Part shown: positions 53,379 to 62,791 of the stretch, one piece after another | Numbering within the stretch: the first letter of the stretch is position 1 | Layout of the letters: each line of letters begins with the position of its first letter | From: Winogradskyella_A sp963966315 | Lineage (GTDB): Bacteria; Bacteroidota; Bacteroidia; Flavobacteriales; Flavobacteriaceae | Length of the DNA: 64,000 bases | Assembly (NCBI GenBank): GCA_963966315.1 | Contig: CAWZYX010000002.1 | Span: forward strand, 37,914-101,913 | Reading direction: 5' to 3' | Made by a program: the position numbers and the translations under genes | The notes under the pieces: model-generated | What the model saw: the letters and a program-made list of their open reading frames with translations, nothing else | Told to the model about the DNA's origin: nothing | Databases searched by the model: none

Positions 53379-55442
53379 ATGAACAGCTCTCAACGCTATA
53401 CCATTACAGCGGCACTGCCCTACACCAACGGACCAATCCATATCGGCCATCTGGCAGGGGTGTATGTCCCCGCAGACATTTATGCCCGTTTCCTCAGACT
53501 ACAGGGGCACGATGTGGCTTTTATCTGTGGAAGTGACGAGCACGGTGTACCAATTACGATCAAGGCCAAACGAGAGGGGGTGTCCCCACAGGATATCGTT
53601 GATAAGTACCATAAGATCATTAAAGACTCCTTTGTGGATTTTGGGATTTCCTTCGATAATTACTCCCGAACCTCCAATAAAAACCATCACGATACCGCAT
53701 CAGCCTTTTTCAAGAAGCTTTATGATGATGGAAAATTTATAGAAGAAACCTCGGAGCAATTTTATGATGCTGAAACCCAAATGTTTCTGGCCGATCGTTT
53801 CATTATCGGCACCTGCCCCAAGTGTGGCTATGAGGAGGCTTATGGCGACCAGTGCGAAAATTGCGGAACCAGCCATAATGCTACCGATCTCATTAACCCA
53901 AAATCGGCCATAACGGGTAATGCTCCCACCTTAAAATCTACCAAGCACTGGTACCTGCCGTTGGAGGACTATCAGGACTTTTTAAAAGAATGGATTCTGG
54001 TAGGGCATCAAAAAGATTGGAAACCCAATGTACTTGGCCAGGTAAAATCCTGGATCGATGACGGATTGCGCCCGCGAGCGGTGACTCGCGATCTGGACTG
54101 GGGCATCCCTGTACCTGTTCCCGGGGGCGAAGGCAAAGTACTTTATGTATGGTTTGATGCGCCTATTGGTTATATCTCCGCTACCAAGGAGTGGGCTGCG
54201 GAACAGGGGAAAAACTGGGAAGACTACTGGAAGGATGAAAACACCAAGCTGGTCCATTTTATTGGAAAGGATAATATTGTCTTTCACTGCATCATTTTCC
54301 CGGCCATGCTCAAAGCACATGGAGATTACATTATGCCGGAGAATGTTCCTGCCAACGAATTTCTGAATTTAGAGGGGAGAAAACTATCGACCTCCAAAAA
54401 CTGGGCGGTTTGGTTGCCAGACTACCTCAAGGATTTTCCCGGACAGCAAGACGTACTTAGGTATACCCTCACTGCCAACGCACCGGAAACCAAAGACAAC
54501 GATTTTACCTGGAAAGACTTTCAGGCTCGCAATAACAACGAGCTGGTTGCCATCTTTGGGAATTTCATTAACCGAGTGGTTGTCCTTACCAACAAATACT
54601 ATAATGGGGTAGTTCCCAAAGCAGATACCCTCTTGCAAACAGACGAAGACACACTGGCTGCGTTAAGGGCTTATCCGGCCGTTATCGCCAGCTCCATTGA
54701 GCGTTTTCGTTTCAGGGAAGCCTCTCAGGAACTCATGAATCTGGCGCGTTTAGGCAACAAGTATCTGGCCGATGAAGAACCCTGGAAAACGATAAAAACA
54801 GACGAGGCACGTACCCGTACCATTATGAACGTAGCCCTTCAGATTGCCGCAGGATTAACAGTTTTATGCGAACCGTTTTTACCATTTACGGCCCATAAAC
54901 TTCGTTCTGTTTTAAATCTTACAGCAGACAGCGAATTGTCCTGGAATACTGTGGGTGAGAAGGTCGCATTGATACCGGCCGGCCATAAAATTGGCAAGGC
55001 CGAACTGCTATTCTCCAAAATAGAAGACAGTGCCATTCAGGTGCAGGTCGAAAAATTGGACCGTGGTTTGCAGGAAAATCTGCAGAGTGAAAAGACGGCC
55101 GAACCACAAAAACCGGAAATTACATTTGAGGATTTTACCAAACTAGACATGCGGGTAGGAACCATCCTGGAGGCAGAAAAAATGCCCAAAACCAAAAAGC
55201 TTCTGGTGTTGAAGGTGGATACTGGCATCGATGTGCGCACCATCGTATCAGGGATTGCTGAAAGTTTTACTCCGGAGGAGGTAATAGGAAAACAGGTGAC
55301 TGTTTTGGTGAATCTGGCACCTCGCAAACTGCGCGGTGTTGAAAGCGAGGGTATGATCCTCATGACTGAAGATGAACAGGGAAATCTGGTTTTTGTCAAT
55401 CCTGAAAAGGAAACAACCCCCAATGGATTGAAGATTAGTTAA
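53379..55442 (+). CDS. metG: Methionyl-tRNA synthetase
   Basis: Class I synthetase that charges tRNA-Met. The 687-residue protein has the HIGH motif in GPIHIGHLAGVYVPADIY, a zinc knuckle of four Cys in CPKCGYEEAYGDQCENC, and the KMSKS-type loop GRKLSTSKNW. The anticodon-binding helices follow. From about residue 575 there is an EMAP/Trbp111-type tRNA-binding domain (FTKLDMRVGTILEAEKMP; VNLAPRKLRGVESEGMIL). This domain promotes dimerisation and tRNA binding. The tandem MG2-like array begins 48 bases downstream with its own promoter. Confidence 0.98.
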   Translation: MNSSQRYTITAALPYTNGPIHIGHLAGVYVPADIYARFLRLQGHDVAFICGSDEHGVPITIKAKREGVSPQDIVDKYHKIIKDSFVDFGISFDNYSRTSNKNHHDTASAFFKKLYDDGKFIEETSEQFYDAETQMFLADRFIIGTCPKCGYEEAYGDQCENCGTSHNATDLINPKSAITGNAPTLKSTKHWYLPLEDYQDFLKEWILVGHQKDWKPNVLGQVKSWIDDGLRPRAVTRDLDWGIPVPVPGGEGKVLYVWFDAPIGYISATKEWAAEQGKNWEDYWKDENTKLVHFIGKDNIVFHCIIFPAMLKAHGDYIMPENVPANEFLNLEGRKLSTSKNWAVWLPDYLKDFPGQQDVLRYTLTANAPETKDNDFTWKDFQARNNNELVAIFGNFINRVVVLTNKYYNGVVPKADTLLQTDEDTLAALRAYPAVIASSIERFRFREASQELMNLARLGNKYLADEEPWKTIKTDEARTRTIMNVALQIAAGLTVLCEPFLPFTAHKLRSVLNLTADSELSWNTVGEKVALIPAGHKIGKAELLFSKIEDSAIQVQVEKLDRGLQENLQSEKTAEPQKPEITFEDFTKLDMRVGTILEAEKMPKTKKLLVLKVDTGIDVRTIVSGIAESFTPEEVIGKQVTVLVNLAPRKLRGVESEGMILMTEDEQGNLVFVNPEKETTPNGLKIS

Positions 55443-55449
55443 GTTTTTT

Positions 55450-55465
55450 TGGCATCGTTTTTGTG
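55450..55465 (+). promoter_or_regulatory. Sigma-54-like -24/-12 promoter of MG2-like copy A
   Basis: TGGCAT-n5-TTGTG has the -24 GG and -12 G exactly 12 bases apart, as in sigma-54 promoters (consensus TGGCAC-n5-TTGC). The -12 GC is GT. The same pattern precedes copy D. Transcription would start about 15 bases before the ATG at 55491. Confidence 0.42.
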
Positions 55466-55490
55466 ACAATTTATCACAAAATTAGAGGCT

Positions 55491-57851
55491 ATGACGAGAA
55501 TTACTGTAATCCCCGCCCAACTAACTAGTTTCCAATCTTTTCTTTACATCATTTTTACCAGCATTTTAAGCCTTTCTCTTTTGACTGCTCAGGAGGAACG
55601 CGACCTTGTTGACGCCTTTATCGATCATACCGATAATGCCCGTGAGGTGATCTACCTGCATCTGAACAAGTCTACCTATATCAAGGGGGAGTCTGTTGGC
55701 TTTACAGCCTATGTATTGGATAAGAAAGATAAGATGCCCTCCCTGCTCACCACCAACCTCTATGTGAGTATCGAGGATATGGACCAAATCCCCATTGTCC
55801 AGCAACTGCTTAAGGTAGAGAACGGCGTGGCCTCCAATGTCTTTGATATCGATGATAACTTTAGCACCGGATCCTATCTGGTGAAGGCCTATACCAACTG
55901 GTCTCGTAACTTTAAAGAACCTAATTACTTCTCCGCCACCATTAAGATTATCGATCCTGCTACCGATGCCTTTGTCGATAATGAGCGCGTAGAGAATGCC
56001 ATCGATGCACAGTTCCTGCCGGAGAGCGGACACCTGCTGGCCGATGTGGTCAATAAAGTTGGGGTTGTCCTTAAAGATCCTAAAGGCTATGGGCTGGCTG
56101 ATGCCTCCGGCAAAGTCCTTGACAGGAATGGGAAAGTACTCACTACTTTTCGGGTCAACCATCTGGGAATTGGGCAGTTCCTGCTCAAACCCTCGGTAGG
56201 AGACACCTTTAAGGTCGTTGTGAGCTATAACTATAAAGACTATGAGTTTTCACTTGATCAAAGTGTGCAGCCCATTGGCCTTATCCTCTCCACCTCAGTT
56301 CGCAATGAGCAGCTCACCCTTAGTGTACATACCAACCAGCGCGGACTCCAGCAATTCAAAGACCAGAATTTTCTCTTGGGCTTTCACAACGGATCAGATC
56401 TGCAAACCATTAAGCTCAGCTTTGATAAGCAAACTTCAATCCATACAATTTTTGACCTCAACCAAATGCCACCCGGAGTTACCGTCTTTACACTCTTTAA
56501 TGAGAACAGCCAGCCCATTGCCGAACGACTCTTCTTTAACTACAAGGGGCTTACTATTCACCAACTGTCCGATCTTAGTACTACTATGGTCGAAAACGAC
56601 TCTATCGATATCTCCCTGGCCTTTAAGACCATTGACCCTTCTAAGTTTCATAACATCTCCGTTTCTGTGCTCCCTGCCGATACCAAATCTTATAAACACC
56701 ATCACAGCCTGGTCTCCTACAACTACCTGAAGCCCTACATCAATGGGCCTATCGAACAAGCCAAATACTACTTTAATGAGGTAACTCCCCAGGTAAAAGC
56801 CGATCTGGACATGCTGCTGCTTACCCAAGGCTGGTCCTCCTACAACTGGAACCAGATCTTTGATAACAAGCACAGCCTGCCTTTTGAATTTGAACGAGGC
56901 CTGAGCCTGAAAGCTAATGTCAATGGCAATCTGCGCAAGCAAAAAACCTTCGTTGTACACCCCCTGGAAGATTCACAGCAACCGGTCTACGTGCAGCTCG
57001 ATGACCAACAGAACAGTTTTCAGATGGATCAGATTTTTTTAGAAGACAAGACCTCCATTGCCCTCTCTGAAATCGATAACAAGGGTAAAATGGAACCTGC
57101 CAAGGTCTACCTGCAATTCTTCCCCAGTACCATCCCCAGACTTCAAATACCCCAATACCCTCTTGATCCCAAGCCACAGTACAACCTTAATACCAGCTTT
57201 GAGCAAAATGTCATGTCTACTAGCACACTCGATCAAACACAGCAACTCGATGAGGTGGTGATTACCGCTGACCCCAACGATTATAAGACCAGACTTCGAG
57301 ACCTAAACCGCGAATCTAAAGGGATTGCCAGATTAGCTACAGAAGGGGACCTCAATCGTTATTTCAACGTTTTGGAATGGATTAGAGGGCGACATGGCTT
57401 TTGGGCCAAAAGAACATTATGGACTGATGTATATATTAACGAGGAACAGCTTACAAAATTATCAGCAAAAACCTACCTGGAAACAATTAGTCTAAGTGAT
57501 GTGGATTTCGTGGAATTCCTACCCAATTCTGCAAGAGGATTTAGACTAAAACTTCATATTGACTGGGAGAAGGTCAAGCTTAATAAATATGGGCCTGCAG
57601 CTAAGACCTTCGAAGCCCCACTCACCTTTAGTTCAGCAAAACAGTTTTACACCCCGGTGTACCGCTACCGTGGGGATACCTTCTATAAGAATTTTGGCAC
57701 CATTGCCTGGGAGCCTGCTATACAGCTTGATACTGATGGTAAGACCCGGCTAAAGATCCAAAAACCCATTGTACCCATCACCCTCTTTATTGAAGGCATG
57801 GACCACCTGGGGCAGCCCATCTTTTATGAACATACCTTAACTATCAATTAA
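55491..57851 (+). CDS. MG2/plug-type exported protein, array copy A
   Basis: A 786-residue exported protein with a long signal sequence (to about residue 33, SLLTAQ). The N-terminal domain (about 50-150) resembles the macroglobulin MG2 fold: REVIYLHLNKSTYIKGESVG and a following strand FTAYVLDKK. Further beta-sandwich domains fill the middle (LPESGHLLADVVNKVGVVLK). Near residue 585 LDEVVITADPND begins a degenerate TonB-plug-like region (FNVLEWIRGRHGFW; DVDFVEFLPN). The tail (YRYRGDTFYKNFGTIAWEP) is the macroglobulin-like end domain. There is no beta-barrel. Residues about 135-725 are the same as in copy B. Such proteins are widespread in Bacteroidota; no function is established. Confidence 0.85.
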   Translation: MTRITVIPAQLTSFQSFLYIIFTSILSLSLLTAQEERDLVDAFIDHTDNAREVIYLHLNKSTYIKGESVGFTAYVLDKKDKMPSLLTTNLYVSIEDMDQIPIVQQLLKVENGVASNVFDIDDNFSTGSYLVKAYTNWSRNFKEPNYFSATIKIIDPATDAFVDNERVENAIDAQFLPESGHLLADVVNKVGVVLKDPKGYGLADASGKVLDRNGKVLTTFRVNHLGIGQFLLKPSVGDTFKVVVSYNYKDYEFSLDQSVQPIGLILSTSVRNEQLTLSVHTNQRGLQQFKDQNFLLGFHNGSDLQTIKLSFDKQTSIHTIFDLNQMPPGVTVFTLFNENSQPIAERLFFNYKGLTIHQLSDLSTTMVENDSIDISLAFKTIDPSKFHNISVSVLPADTKSYKHHHSLVSYNYLKPYINGPIEQAKYYFNEVTPQVKADLDMLLLTQGWSSYNWNQIFDNKHSLPFEFERGLSLKANVNGNLRKQKTFVVHPLEDSQQPVYVQLDDQQNSFQMDQIFLEDKTSIALSEIDNKGKMEPAKVYLQFFPSTIPRLQIPQYPLDPKPQYNLNTSFEQNVMSTSTLDQTQQLDEVVITADPNDYKTRLRDLNRESKGIARLATEGDLNRYFNVLEWIRGRHGFWAKRTLWTDVYINEEQLTKLSAKTYLETISLSDVDFVEFLPNSARGFRLKLHIDWEKVKLNKYGPAAKTFEAPLTFSSAKQFYTPVYRYRGDTFYKNFGTIAWEPAIQLDTDGKTRLKIQKPIVPITLFIEGMDHLGQPIFYEHTLTIN
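55893..57664 (+). repeat. Identical 1772-base tract, first copy (pairs with 58290-60061)
   Basis: Reading both copies in parallel (offset 2397), I find no base difference from 55893 to 57664. The flanks diverge at once: T/C at 55892 against 58289, and C/T at 57665 against 60062. The tract covers about three quarters of copies A and B. Confidence 0.9.
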
Positions 57852-57899
57852 TATGAGAGCATCAACCATTTTATTTCTATGTATTTGTAATAAGTAACT

Positions 57900-60248
57900 A
57901 TGACCACCTTTCGATCTTACAATATCCTGGTTAAGACCTTGGGCCTAATAGCTTTCTGGCTCTTGGCCCTTGCTACTATACATGGTCAGCAATCTACAGC
58001 TATTGTAGATGCCTTTAATGAGCATACTGCTGATGCCCGGGAGGTCATTTACCTGCATGTTAATAAATCAAGCTACATTAAAGGTGAGTCCATTGGCTTT
58101 ACCGCCTACGTTCTGGATAAAAACACCAAGCGACCCGCCCTGCTTACCACCAACCTTTATGTGAGCCTCGAGACCATGGAACAAAAACCCCTGAAGCAAC
58201 TCATGCTTAAGGTTGAAAACGGTATCGCTTACAATATCTTTGAAATTGATGATTCCTTTGTCACCGGATCCTATCTCCTGAAGGCCTACACCAACTGGTC
58301 TCGTAACTTTAAAGAACCTAATTACTTCTCCGCCACCATTAAGATTATCGATCCTGCTACCGATGCCTTTGTCGATAATGAGCGCGTAGAGAATGCCATC
58401 GATGCACAGTTCCTGCCGGAGAGCGGACACCTGCTGGCCGATGTGGTCAATAAAGTTGGGGTTGTCCTTAAAGATCCTAAAGGCTATGGGCTGGCTGATG
58501 CCTCCGGCAAAGTCCTTGACAGGAATGGGAAAGTACTCACTACTTTTCGGGTCAACCATCTGGGAATTGGGCAGTTCCTGCTCAAACCCTCGGTAGGAGA
58601 CACCTTTAAGGTCGTTGTGAGCTATAACTATAAAGACTATGAGTTTTCACTTGATCAAAGTGTGCAGCCCATTGGCCTTATCCTCTCCACCTCAGTTCGC
58701 AATGAGCAGCTCACCCTTAGTGTACATACCAACCAGCGCGGACTCCAGCAATTCAAAGACCAGAATTTTCTCTTGGGCTTTCACAACGGATCAGATCTGC
58801 AAACCATTAAGCTCAGCTTTGATAAGCAAACTTCAATCCATACAATTTTTGACCTCAACCAAATGCCACCCGGAGTTACCGTCTTTACACTCTTTAATGA
58901 GAACAGCCAGCCCATTGCCGAACGACTCTTCTTTAACTACAAGGGGCTTACTATTCACCAACTGTCCGATCTTAGTACTACTATGGTCGAAAACGACTCT
59001 ATCGATATCTCCCTGGCCTTTAAGACCATTGACCCTTCTAAGTTTCATAACATCTCCGTTTCTGTGCTCCCTGCCGATACCAAATCTTATAAACACCATC
59101 ACAGCCTGGTCTCCTACAACTACCTGAAGCCCTACATCAATGGGCCTATCGAACAAGCCAAATACTACTTTAATGAGGTAACTCCCCAGGTAAAAGCCGA
59201 TCTGGACATGCTGCTGCTTACCCAAGGCTGGTCCTCCTACAACTGGAACCAGATCTTTGATAACAAGCACAGCCTGCCTTTTGAATTTGAACGAGGCCTG
59301 AGCCTGAAAGCTAATGTCAATGGCAATCTGCGCAAGCAAAAAACCTTCGTTGTACACCCCCTGGAAGATTCACAGCAACCGGTCTACGTGCAGCTCGATG
59401 ACCAACAGAACAGTTTTCAGATGGATCAGATTTTTTTAGAAGACAAGACCTCCATTGCCCTCTCTGAAATCGATAACAAGGGTAAAATGGAACCTGCCAA
59501 GGTCTACCTGCAATTCTTCCCCAGTACCATCCCCAGACTTCAAATACCCCAATACCCTCTTGATCCCAAGCCACAGTACAACCTTAATACCAGCTTTGAG
59601 CAAAATGTCATGTCTACTAGCACACTCGATCAAACACAGCAACTCGATGAGGTGGTGATTACCGCTGACCCCAACGATTATAAGACCAGACTTCGAGACC
59701 TAAACCGCGAATCTAAAGGGATTGCCAGATTAGCTACAGAAGGGGACCTCAATCGTTATTTCAACGTTTTGGAATGGATTAGAGGGCGACATGGCTTTTG
59801 GGCCAAAAGAACATTATGGACTGATGTATATATTAACGAGGAACAGCTTACAAAATTATCAGCAAAAACCTACCTGGAAACAATTAGTCTAAGTGATGTG
59901 GATTTCGTGGAATTCCTACCCAATTCTGCAAGAGGATTTAGACTAAAACTTCATATTGACTGGGAGAAGGTCAAGCTTAATAAATATGGGCCTGCAGCTA
60001 AGACCTTCGAAGCCCCACTCACCTTTAGTTCAGCAAAACAGTTTTACACCCCGGTGTACCGTTACCGCGGCGATCGGTTCTATAAGAACTTTGGTACAAT
60101 AGCCTGGCAGCCTGCTCTGCAGCTCGATACTGATAGCAAGACCAGCTTTAAAATCCAAAAACCCATTGTGCCCATCAAACTCTTCATTGAAGGTATTACA
60201 AAGTCTGGACAGGCCGTATACTCAGAAAAATCAATTATTTTTAATTAA
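57900..60248 (+). CDS. MG2/plug-type exported protein, array copy B
   Basis: A 782-residue paralogue of copy A, 48 bases downstream. The signal peptide (MTTFRSYNILVKTLG, then LIAFWLLALATIHGQ) and the first 130 residues differ clearly from copy A (for example ETMEQKPLKQLMLKVENGIA against EDMDQIPIVQQLLKVENGVA). Residues about 131-720 are identical in protein and DNA. The last 60 residues diverge again (LFIEGITKSGQAVYSEKS). It keeps the MG2-like N-terminus, the middle sandwiches and the degenerate plug. No separate promoter is seen, so it is probably transcribed with copy A. The pattern of diverged ends around an identical core indicates recent gene conversion rather than a fresh whole-gene duplication. 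Confidence 0.85.
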   Translation: MTTFRSYNILVKTLGLIAFWLLALATIHGQQSTAIVDAFNEHTADAREVIYLHVNKSSYIKGESIGFTAYVLDKNTKRPALLTTNLYVSLETMEQKPLKQLMLKVENGIAYNIFEIDDSFVTGSYLLKAYTNWSRNFKEPNYFSATIKIIDPATDAFVDNERVENAIDAQFLPESGHLLADVVNKVGVVLKDPKGYGLADASGKVLDRNGKVLTTFRVNHLGIGQFLLKPSVGDTFKVVVSYNYKDYEFSLDQSVQPIGLILSTSVRNEQLTLSVHTNQRGLQQFKDQNFLLGFHNGSDLQTIKLSFDKQTSIHTIFDLNQMPPGVTVFTLFNENSQPIAERLFFNYKGLTIHQLSDLSTTMVENDSIDISLAFKTIDPSKFHNISVSVLPADTKSYKHHHSLVSYNYLKPYINGPIEQAKYYFNEVTPQVKADLDMLLLTQGWSSYNWNQIFDNKHSLPFEFERGLSLKANVNGNLRKQKTFVVHPLEDSQQPVYVQLDDQQNSFQMDQIFLEDKTSIALSEIDNKGKMEPAKVYLQFFPSTIPRLQIPQYPLDPKPQYNLNTSFEQNVMSTSTLDQTQQLDEVVITADPNDYKTRLRDLNRESKGIARLATEGDLNRYFNVLEWIRGRHGFWAKRTLWTDVYINEEQLTKLSAKTYLETISLSDVDFVEFLPNSARGFRLKLHIDWEKVKLNKYGPAAKTFEAPLTFSSAKQFYTPVYRYRGDRFYKNFGTIAWQPALQLDTDSKTSFKIQKPIVPIKLFIEGITKSGQAVYSEKSIIFN
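58290..60061 (+). repeat. Identical 1772-base tract, second copy (pairs with 55893-57664)
   Basis: The second copy of the tract described at 55893-57664, in the same orientation, 2397 bases away. Open frames on all strands inside it are duplicated exactly, which argues against hidden silent differences. Confidence 0.9.
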
Positions 60249-60265
60249 CCATTCTAACCGATTCT

Positions 60266-62674
60266 ATGCGCATGATCATAAGAAAAACCATTTTAATCCA
60301 TCTCAGCTTATTTATTTTATTTCAGCTGCAGGTTCCTGCACAGGCAGAATTCATTACAGATTCATTTGAGGACTATAACGCTATTGCAGAAGAGGTCATC
60401 CATCTGCACCTGAACAAATCGACTTACATCAAAGGAGAATCCATAGGGTTTACGGCCTATGTGCTTGACAAGCATGAAAAACTACCCGCCTTAATGACCA
60501 AGAATCTGTACGTAAGTATAGAAGATAAGGATGAGAATCCCATTACCCAGAAGCTGATTGAGGTCAATAACGGCGTTGCCCATAACAGCTTCATGATCGA
60601 TGAAGAGTTTAATAGTGGAAGTTATCTTGTCAAAGCCTATACCAATTGGTCTCGCAACTTTTCACCGAGGAACCAGTTCACAGCCAAAATTGAGATCATC
60701 GATCCCAAGACCGACGAATACATTTCCTATGAAACCATTGAGGAGGAACTGGATGTGCAGTTTCTTCCGGAAAGTGGTCATTTACTCATGGGCACACTTA
60801 ATAAAATTGGCGTTATCATCAAAGACCAGAAAGGTTACGGCGTTGCCGGAGTGAGTGGGGAGGTAGTGGATGATGAACAAAATACCGTCAGTAGCTTTAC
60901 CGTGAACGATCTGGGTATTGGGAGTTTTGTCATCACCCCTGAGGCCGATCGTCGCTACACGGTTCAATTAAGCTACAGACTTAAGGAATACCGAAAACCG
61001 CTGGATCTGCAGAAGGAACACACCGGGATAGTTTTAAGTACAACCAATAAGAACGATGAATTATACATAGCGATAAAGACCAATCAAAATAGTTTGAAAC
61101 AGTTTCAGGGCCAGGTATTTTATCTCAGTTTACACAATGGAAATGAGATGGAACTACTACCTTTCTCATTTAACAACAAGACAACGGTCAACCAGATCAT
61201 CGATCTAAAAAGCCTGCCTCCCGGAGTCCAAACGATTACTGTTTTTAACCATCAAAAGAAGCCTTTGGCAGAGCGATTGGTCTTTAATTACAATGGATTG
61301 AAGAAAGCAACCATGGCTTTAGCAAAACAAGAGGTGCAGGGAAATTCTATGCAGATCACTCTACATACCGCCCAACTCAATTCTAAAGACTTTAACAACC
61401 TGTCCGTTTCGGTCCTTCCTCAACAAACAAAGTCGTACAGGCACCATCATAATTTACTATCCAAAGTGTATCTGCAGCCCTACATCAAAGGAACTGTGGA
61501 ACGGGCGGGCCATTACTTTACAGCGGTCACACCTGAAAAAAAGTTCGATATGGACCTGTTGCTACTCACACAAGGATGGAGCTCTTACAGCTGGAACGAT
61601 ATTTTTAATCCCAACAGGTCTCTGCCTCATGCGTTTGAACAAGGTATTAGCATAAAGGCCAATATTAATAACCGTAAGCGCTCCAAGCCTTCATTTTTAC
61701 TGCACTCCATGAATAATGCAGAACCGGTGATTGTTGATATTGAGGAAGGAATGAACAGTTTTACCATAGAGGATCTGTTTTTGAAGGAAAAGGACAGTAT
61801 TTATATTTCCGAGATCGTTTCCAAACAAAAAATAGTACCTGCCCAACTGTTTCTGCAGTCCTTCCCCAGTGGTGTCCCCAGAGTAAAGGTACCTTCCACG
61901 GTCTTGGCACCCAAGCCCGATTACGGATACACTGCTCCTCTGGACAACGTAATGTATTCGGAACTTCTTGATGGGGTACAACAGTTGGATGAGGTGGTCC
62001 TCACCACTGAACTGGACCGCGTAAGAGCACGAACTCAGGAACTTTCAAAAAACCGATTTGGCAGAGTCAAGGTCGTTTCGCAAACAGACCGTTATGCTTA
62101 TCTCACTATAGAACAGTATTTGCAGTCTCTGGGATTGGTGGTCGAATCCACACCAGACGGAATGTCCATAAACAGACCCGGGAGAGGAGTGTACAGGAGT
62201 CCTGCAAGCGCTGGAGCGCAGCGTATGGTGACCGGTATGGCCATTTTTTTTAATGATGTACAGTTATTCGACACTTCCTATTTATATAATTTACCTCTCA
62301 ACGAAATTGAATTTGTGGAGGTTAACACTACAGGTATGGGCATGGGATTCAGAGCACCCGATGGTTATGTTAAGATCTACTCGCTCAATACCTCTGCATG
62401 GGCCAATGTAGAGCGCGAGACCGTAAAAGCCTTTGGAATGCCTCTTAGTTTTAGTGAAACCAAAGATTTTTACATCCCCAAGTACCAGTACCGCAATGAT
62501 GATTTTTATAAAGGTTTTGGCACGGTGGCCTGGGAACCCAATTTAAAAGTAAGTGAACAAGGCAAGGTAAGCCTTAGCATAGAACAGCCCCTTGTGCCGC
62601 TCACCTTGTTTGTTGAAGGAATTTCCGGTGACGGCACCATCATCTCAGACCAGATCTCGGTGAACACCCCGTAA
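60266..62674 (+). CDS. MG2/plug-type exported protein, array copy C
   Basis: An 802-residue member of the array, 17 bases after copy B. After the signal (to about residue 27, LQVPAQA) come the MG2-like domain (EEVIHLHLNKSTYIKGESIG), FLPESGHLLMGTLNKIGVII, and the shared LLLLTQGWSSYSWNDIF stretch. The C-terminal region differs from copies A and B: LDEVVLTTELDRVRARTQEL is followed by a more typical plug with an extended glycine- and proline-rich loop (SINRPGRGVYRSPASAGAQR) and LPLNEIEFVEVNTTGMGMG. It ends with the macroglobulin-like tail. It is moderately diverged along its whole length with no identical tract. A strong hairpin follows the stop, so copies A-C form one likely transcript. Confidence 0.85.
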   Translation: MRMIIRKTILIHLSLFILFQLQVPAQAEFITDSFEDYNAIAEEVIHLHLNKSTYIKGESIGFTAYVLDKHEKLPALMTKNLYVSIEDKDENPITQKLIEVNNGVAHNSFMIDEEFNSGSYLVKAYTNWSRNFSPRNQFTAKIEIIDPKTDEYISYETIEEELDVQFLPESGHLLMGTLNKIGVIIKDQKGYGVAGVSGEVVDDEQNTVSSFTVNDLGIGSFVITPEADRRYTVQLSYRLKEYRKPLDLQKEHTGIVLSTTNKNDELYIAIKTNQNSLKQFQGQVFYLSLHNGNEMELLPFSFNNKTTVNQIIDLKSLPPGVQTITVFNHQKKPLAERLVFNYNGLKKATMALAKQEVQGNSMQITLHTAQLNSKDFNNLSVSVLPQQTKSYRHHHNLLSKVYLQPYIKGTVERAGHYFTAVTPEKKFDMDLLLLTQGWSSYSWNDIFNPNRSLPHAFEQGISIKANINNRKRSKPSFLLHSMNNAEPVIVDIEEGMNSFTIEDLFLKEKDSIYISEIVSKQKIVPAQLFLQSFPSGVPRVKVPSTVLAPKPDYGYTAPLDNVMYSELLDGVQQLDEVVLTTELDRVRARTQELSKNRFGRVKVVSQTDRYAYLTIEQYLQSLGLVVESTPDGMSINRPGRGVYRSPASAGAQRMVTGMAIFFNDVQLFDTSYLYNLPLNEIEFVEVNTTGMGMGFRAPDGYVKIYSLNTSAWANVERETVKAFGMPLSFSETKDFYIPKYQYRNDDFYKGFGTVAWEPNLKVSEQGKVSLSIEQPLVPLTLFVEGISGDGTIISDQISVNTP

Positions 62675-62678
62675 GAAG

Positions 62679-62707
62679 ATAAAGGTGCCAGTCTATGGCA
62701 CCTTTAT
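62679..62707 (+). terminator. Hairpin terminator after array copy C
   Basis: A perfect 12-pair stem (ATAAAGGTGCCA with TGGCACCTTTAT) with a five-base loop, 5 bases after the stop. The T-run behind it is poor, so efficiency is uncertain. Confidence 0.7.
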
Positions 62708-62746
62708 GGTTTCTGTACTTACATAGTAGCCTAAACACTACATTTT

Positions 62747-62762
62747 TGGCACAGTTGTTGTG
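62747..62762 (+). promoter_or_regulatory. Sigma-54-like -24/-12 promoter of MG2-like copy D
   Basis: TGGCAC-n5-TTGTG repeats the layout seen before copy A, with GG and G again 12 bases apart and the -12 GC again GT. It is 45 bases before the ATG at 62792. Confidence 0.45.
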
Positions 62763-62791
62763 GTATTTTTTTCAACTAAAAATTTTGCGCT

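Noticed and set aside
56242..59357. Many identical open frames on both strands inside array copies A and B (for example 56242-56730 and 58639-59127)
   Set aside because: They are shadow frames of the two real genes, and appear twice only because the underlying DNA is duplicated.
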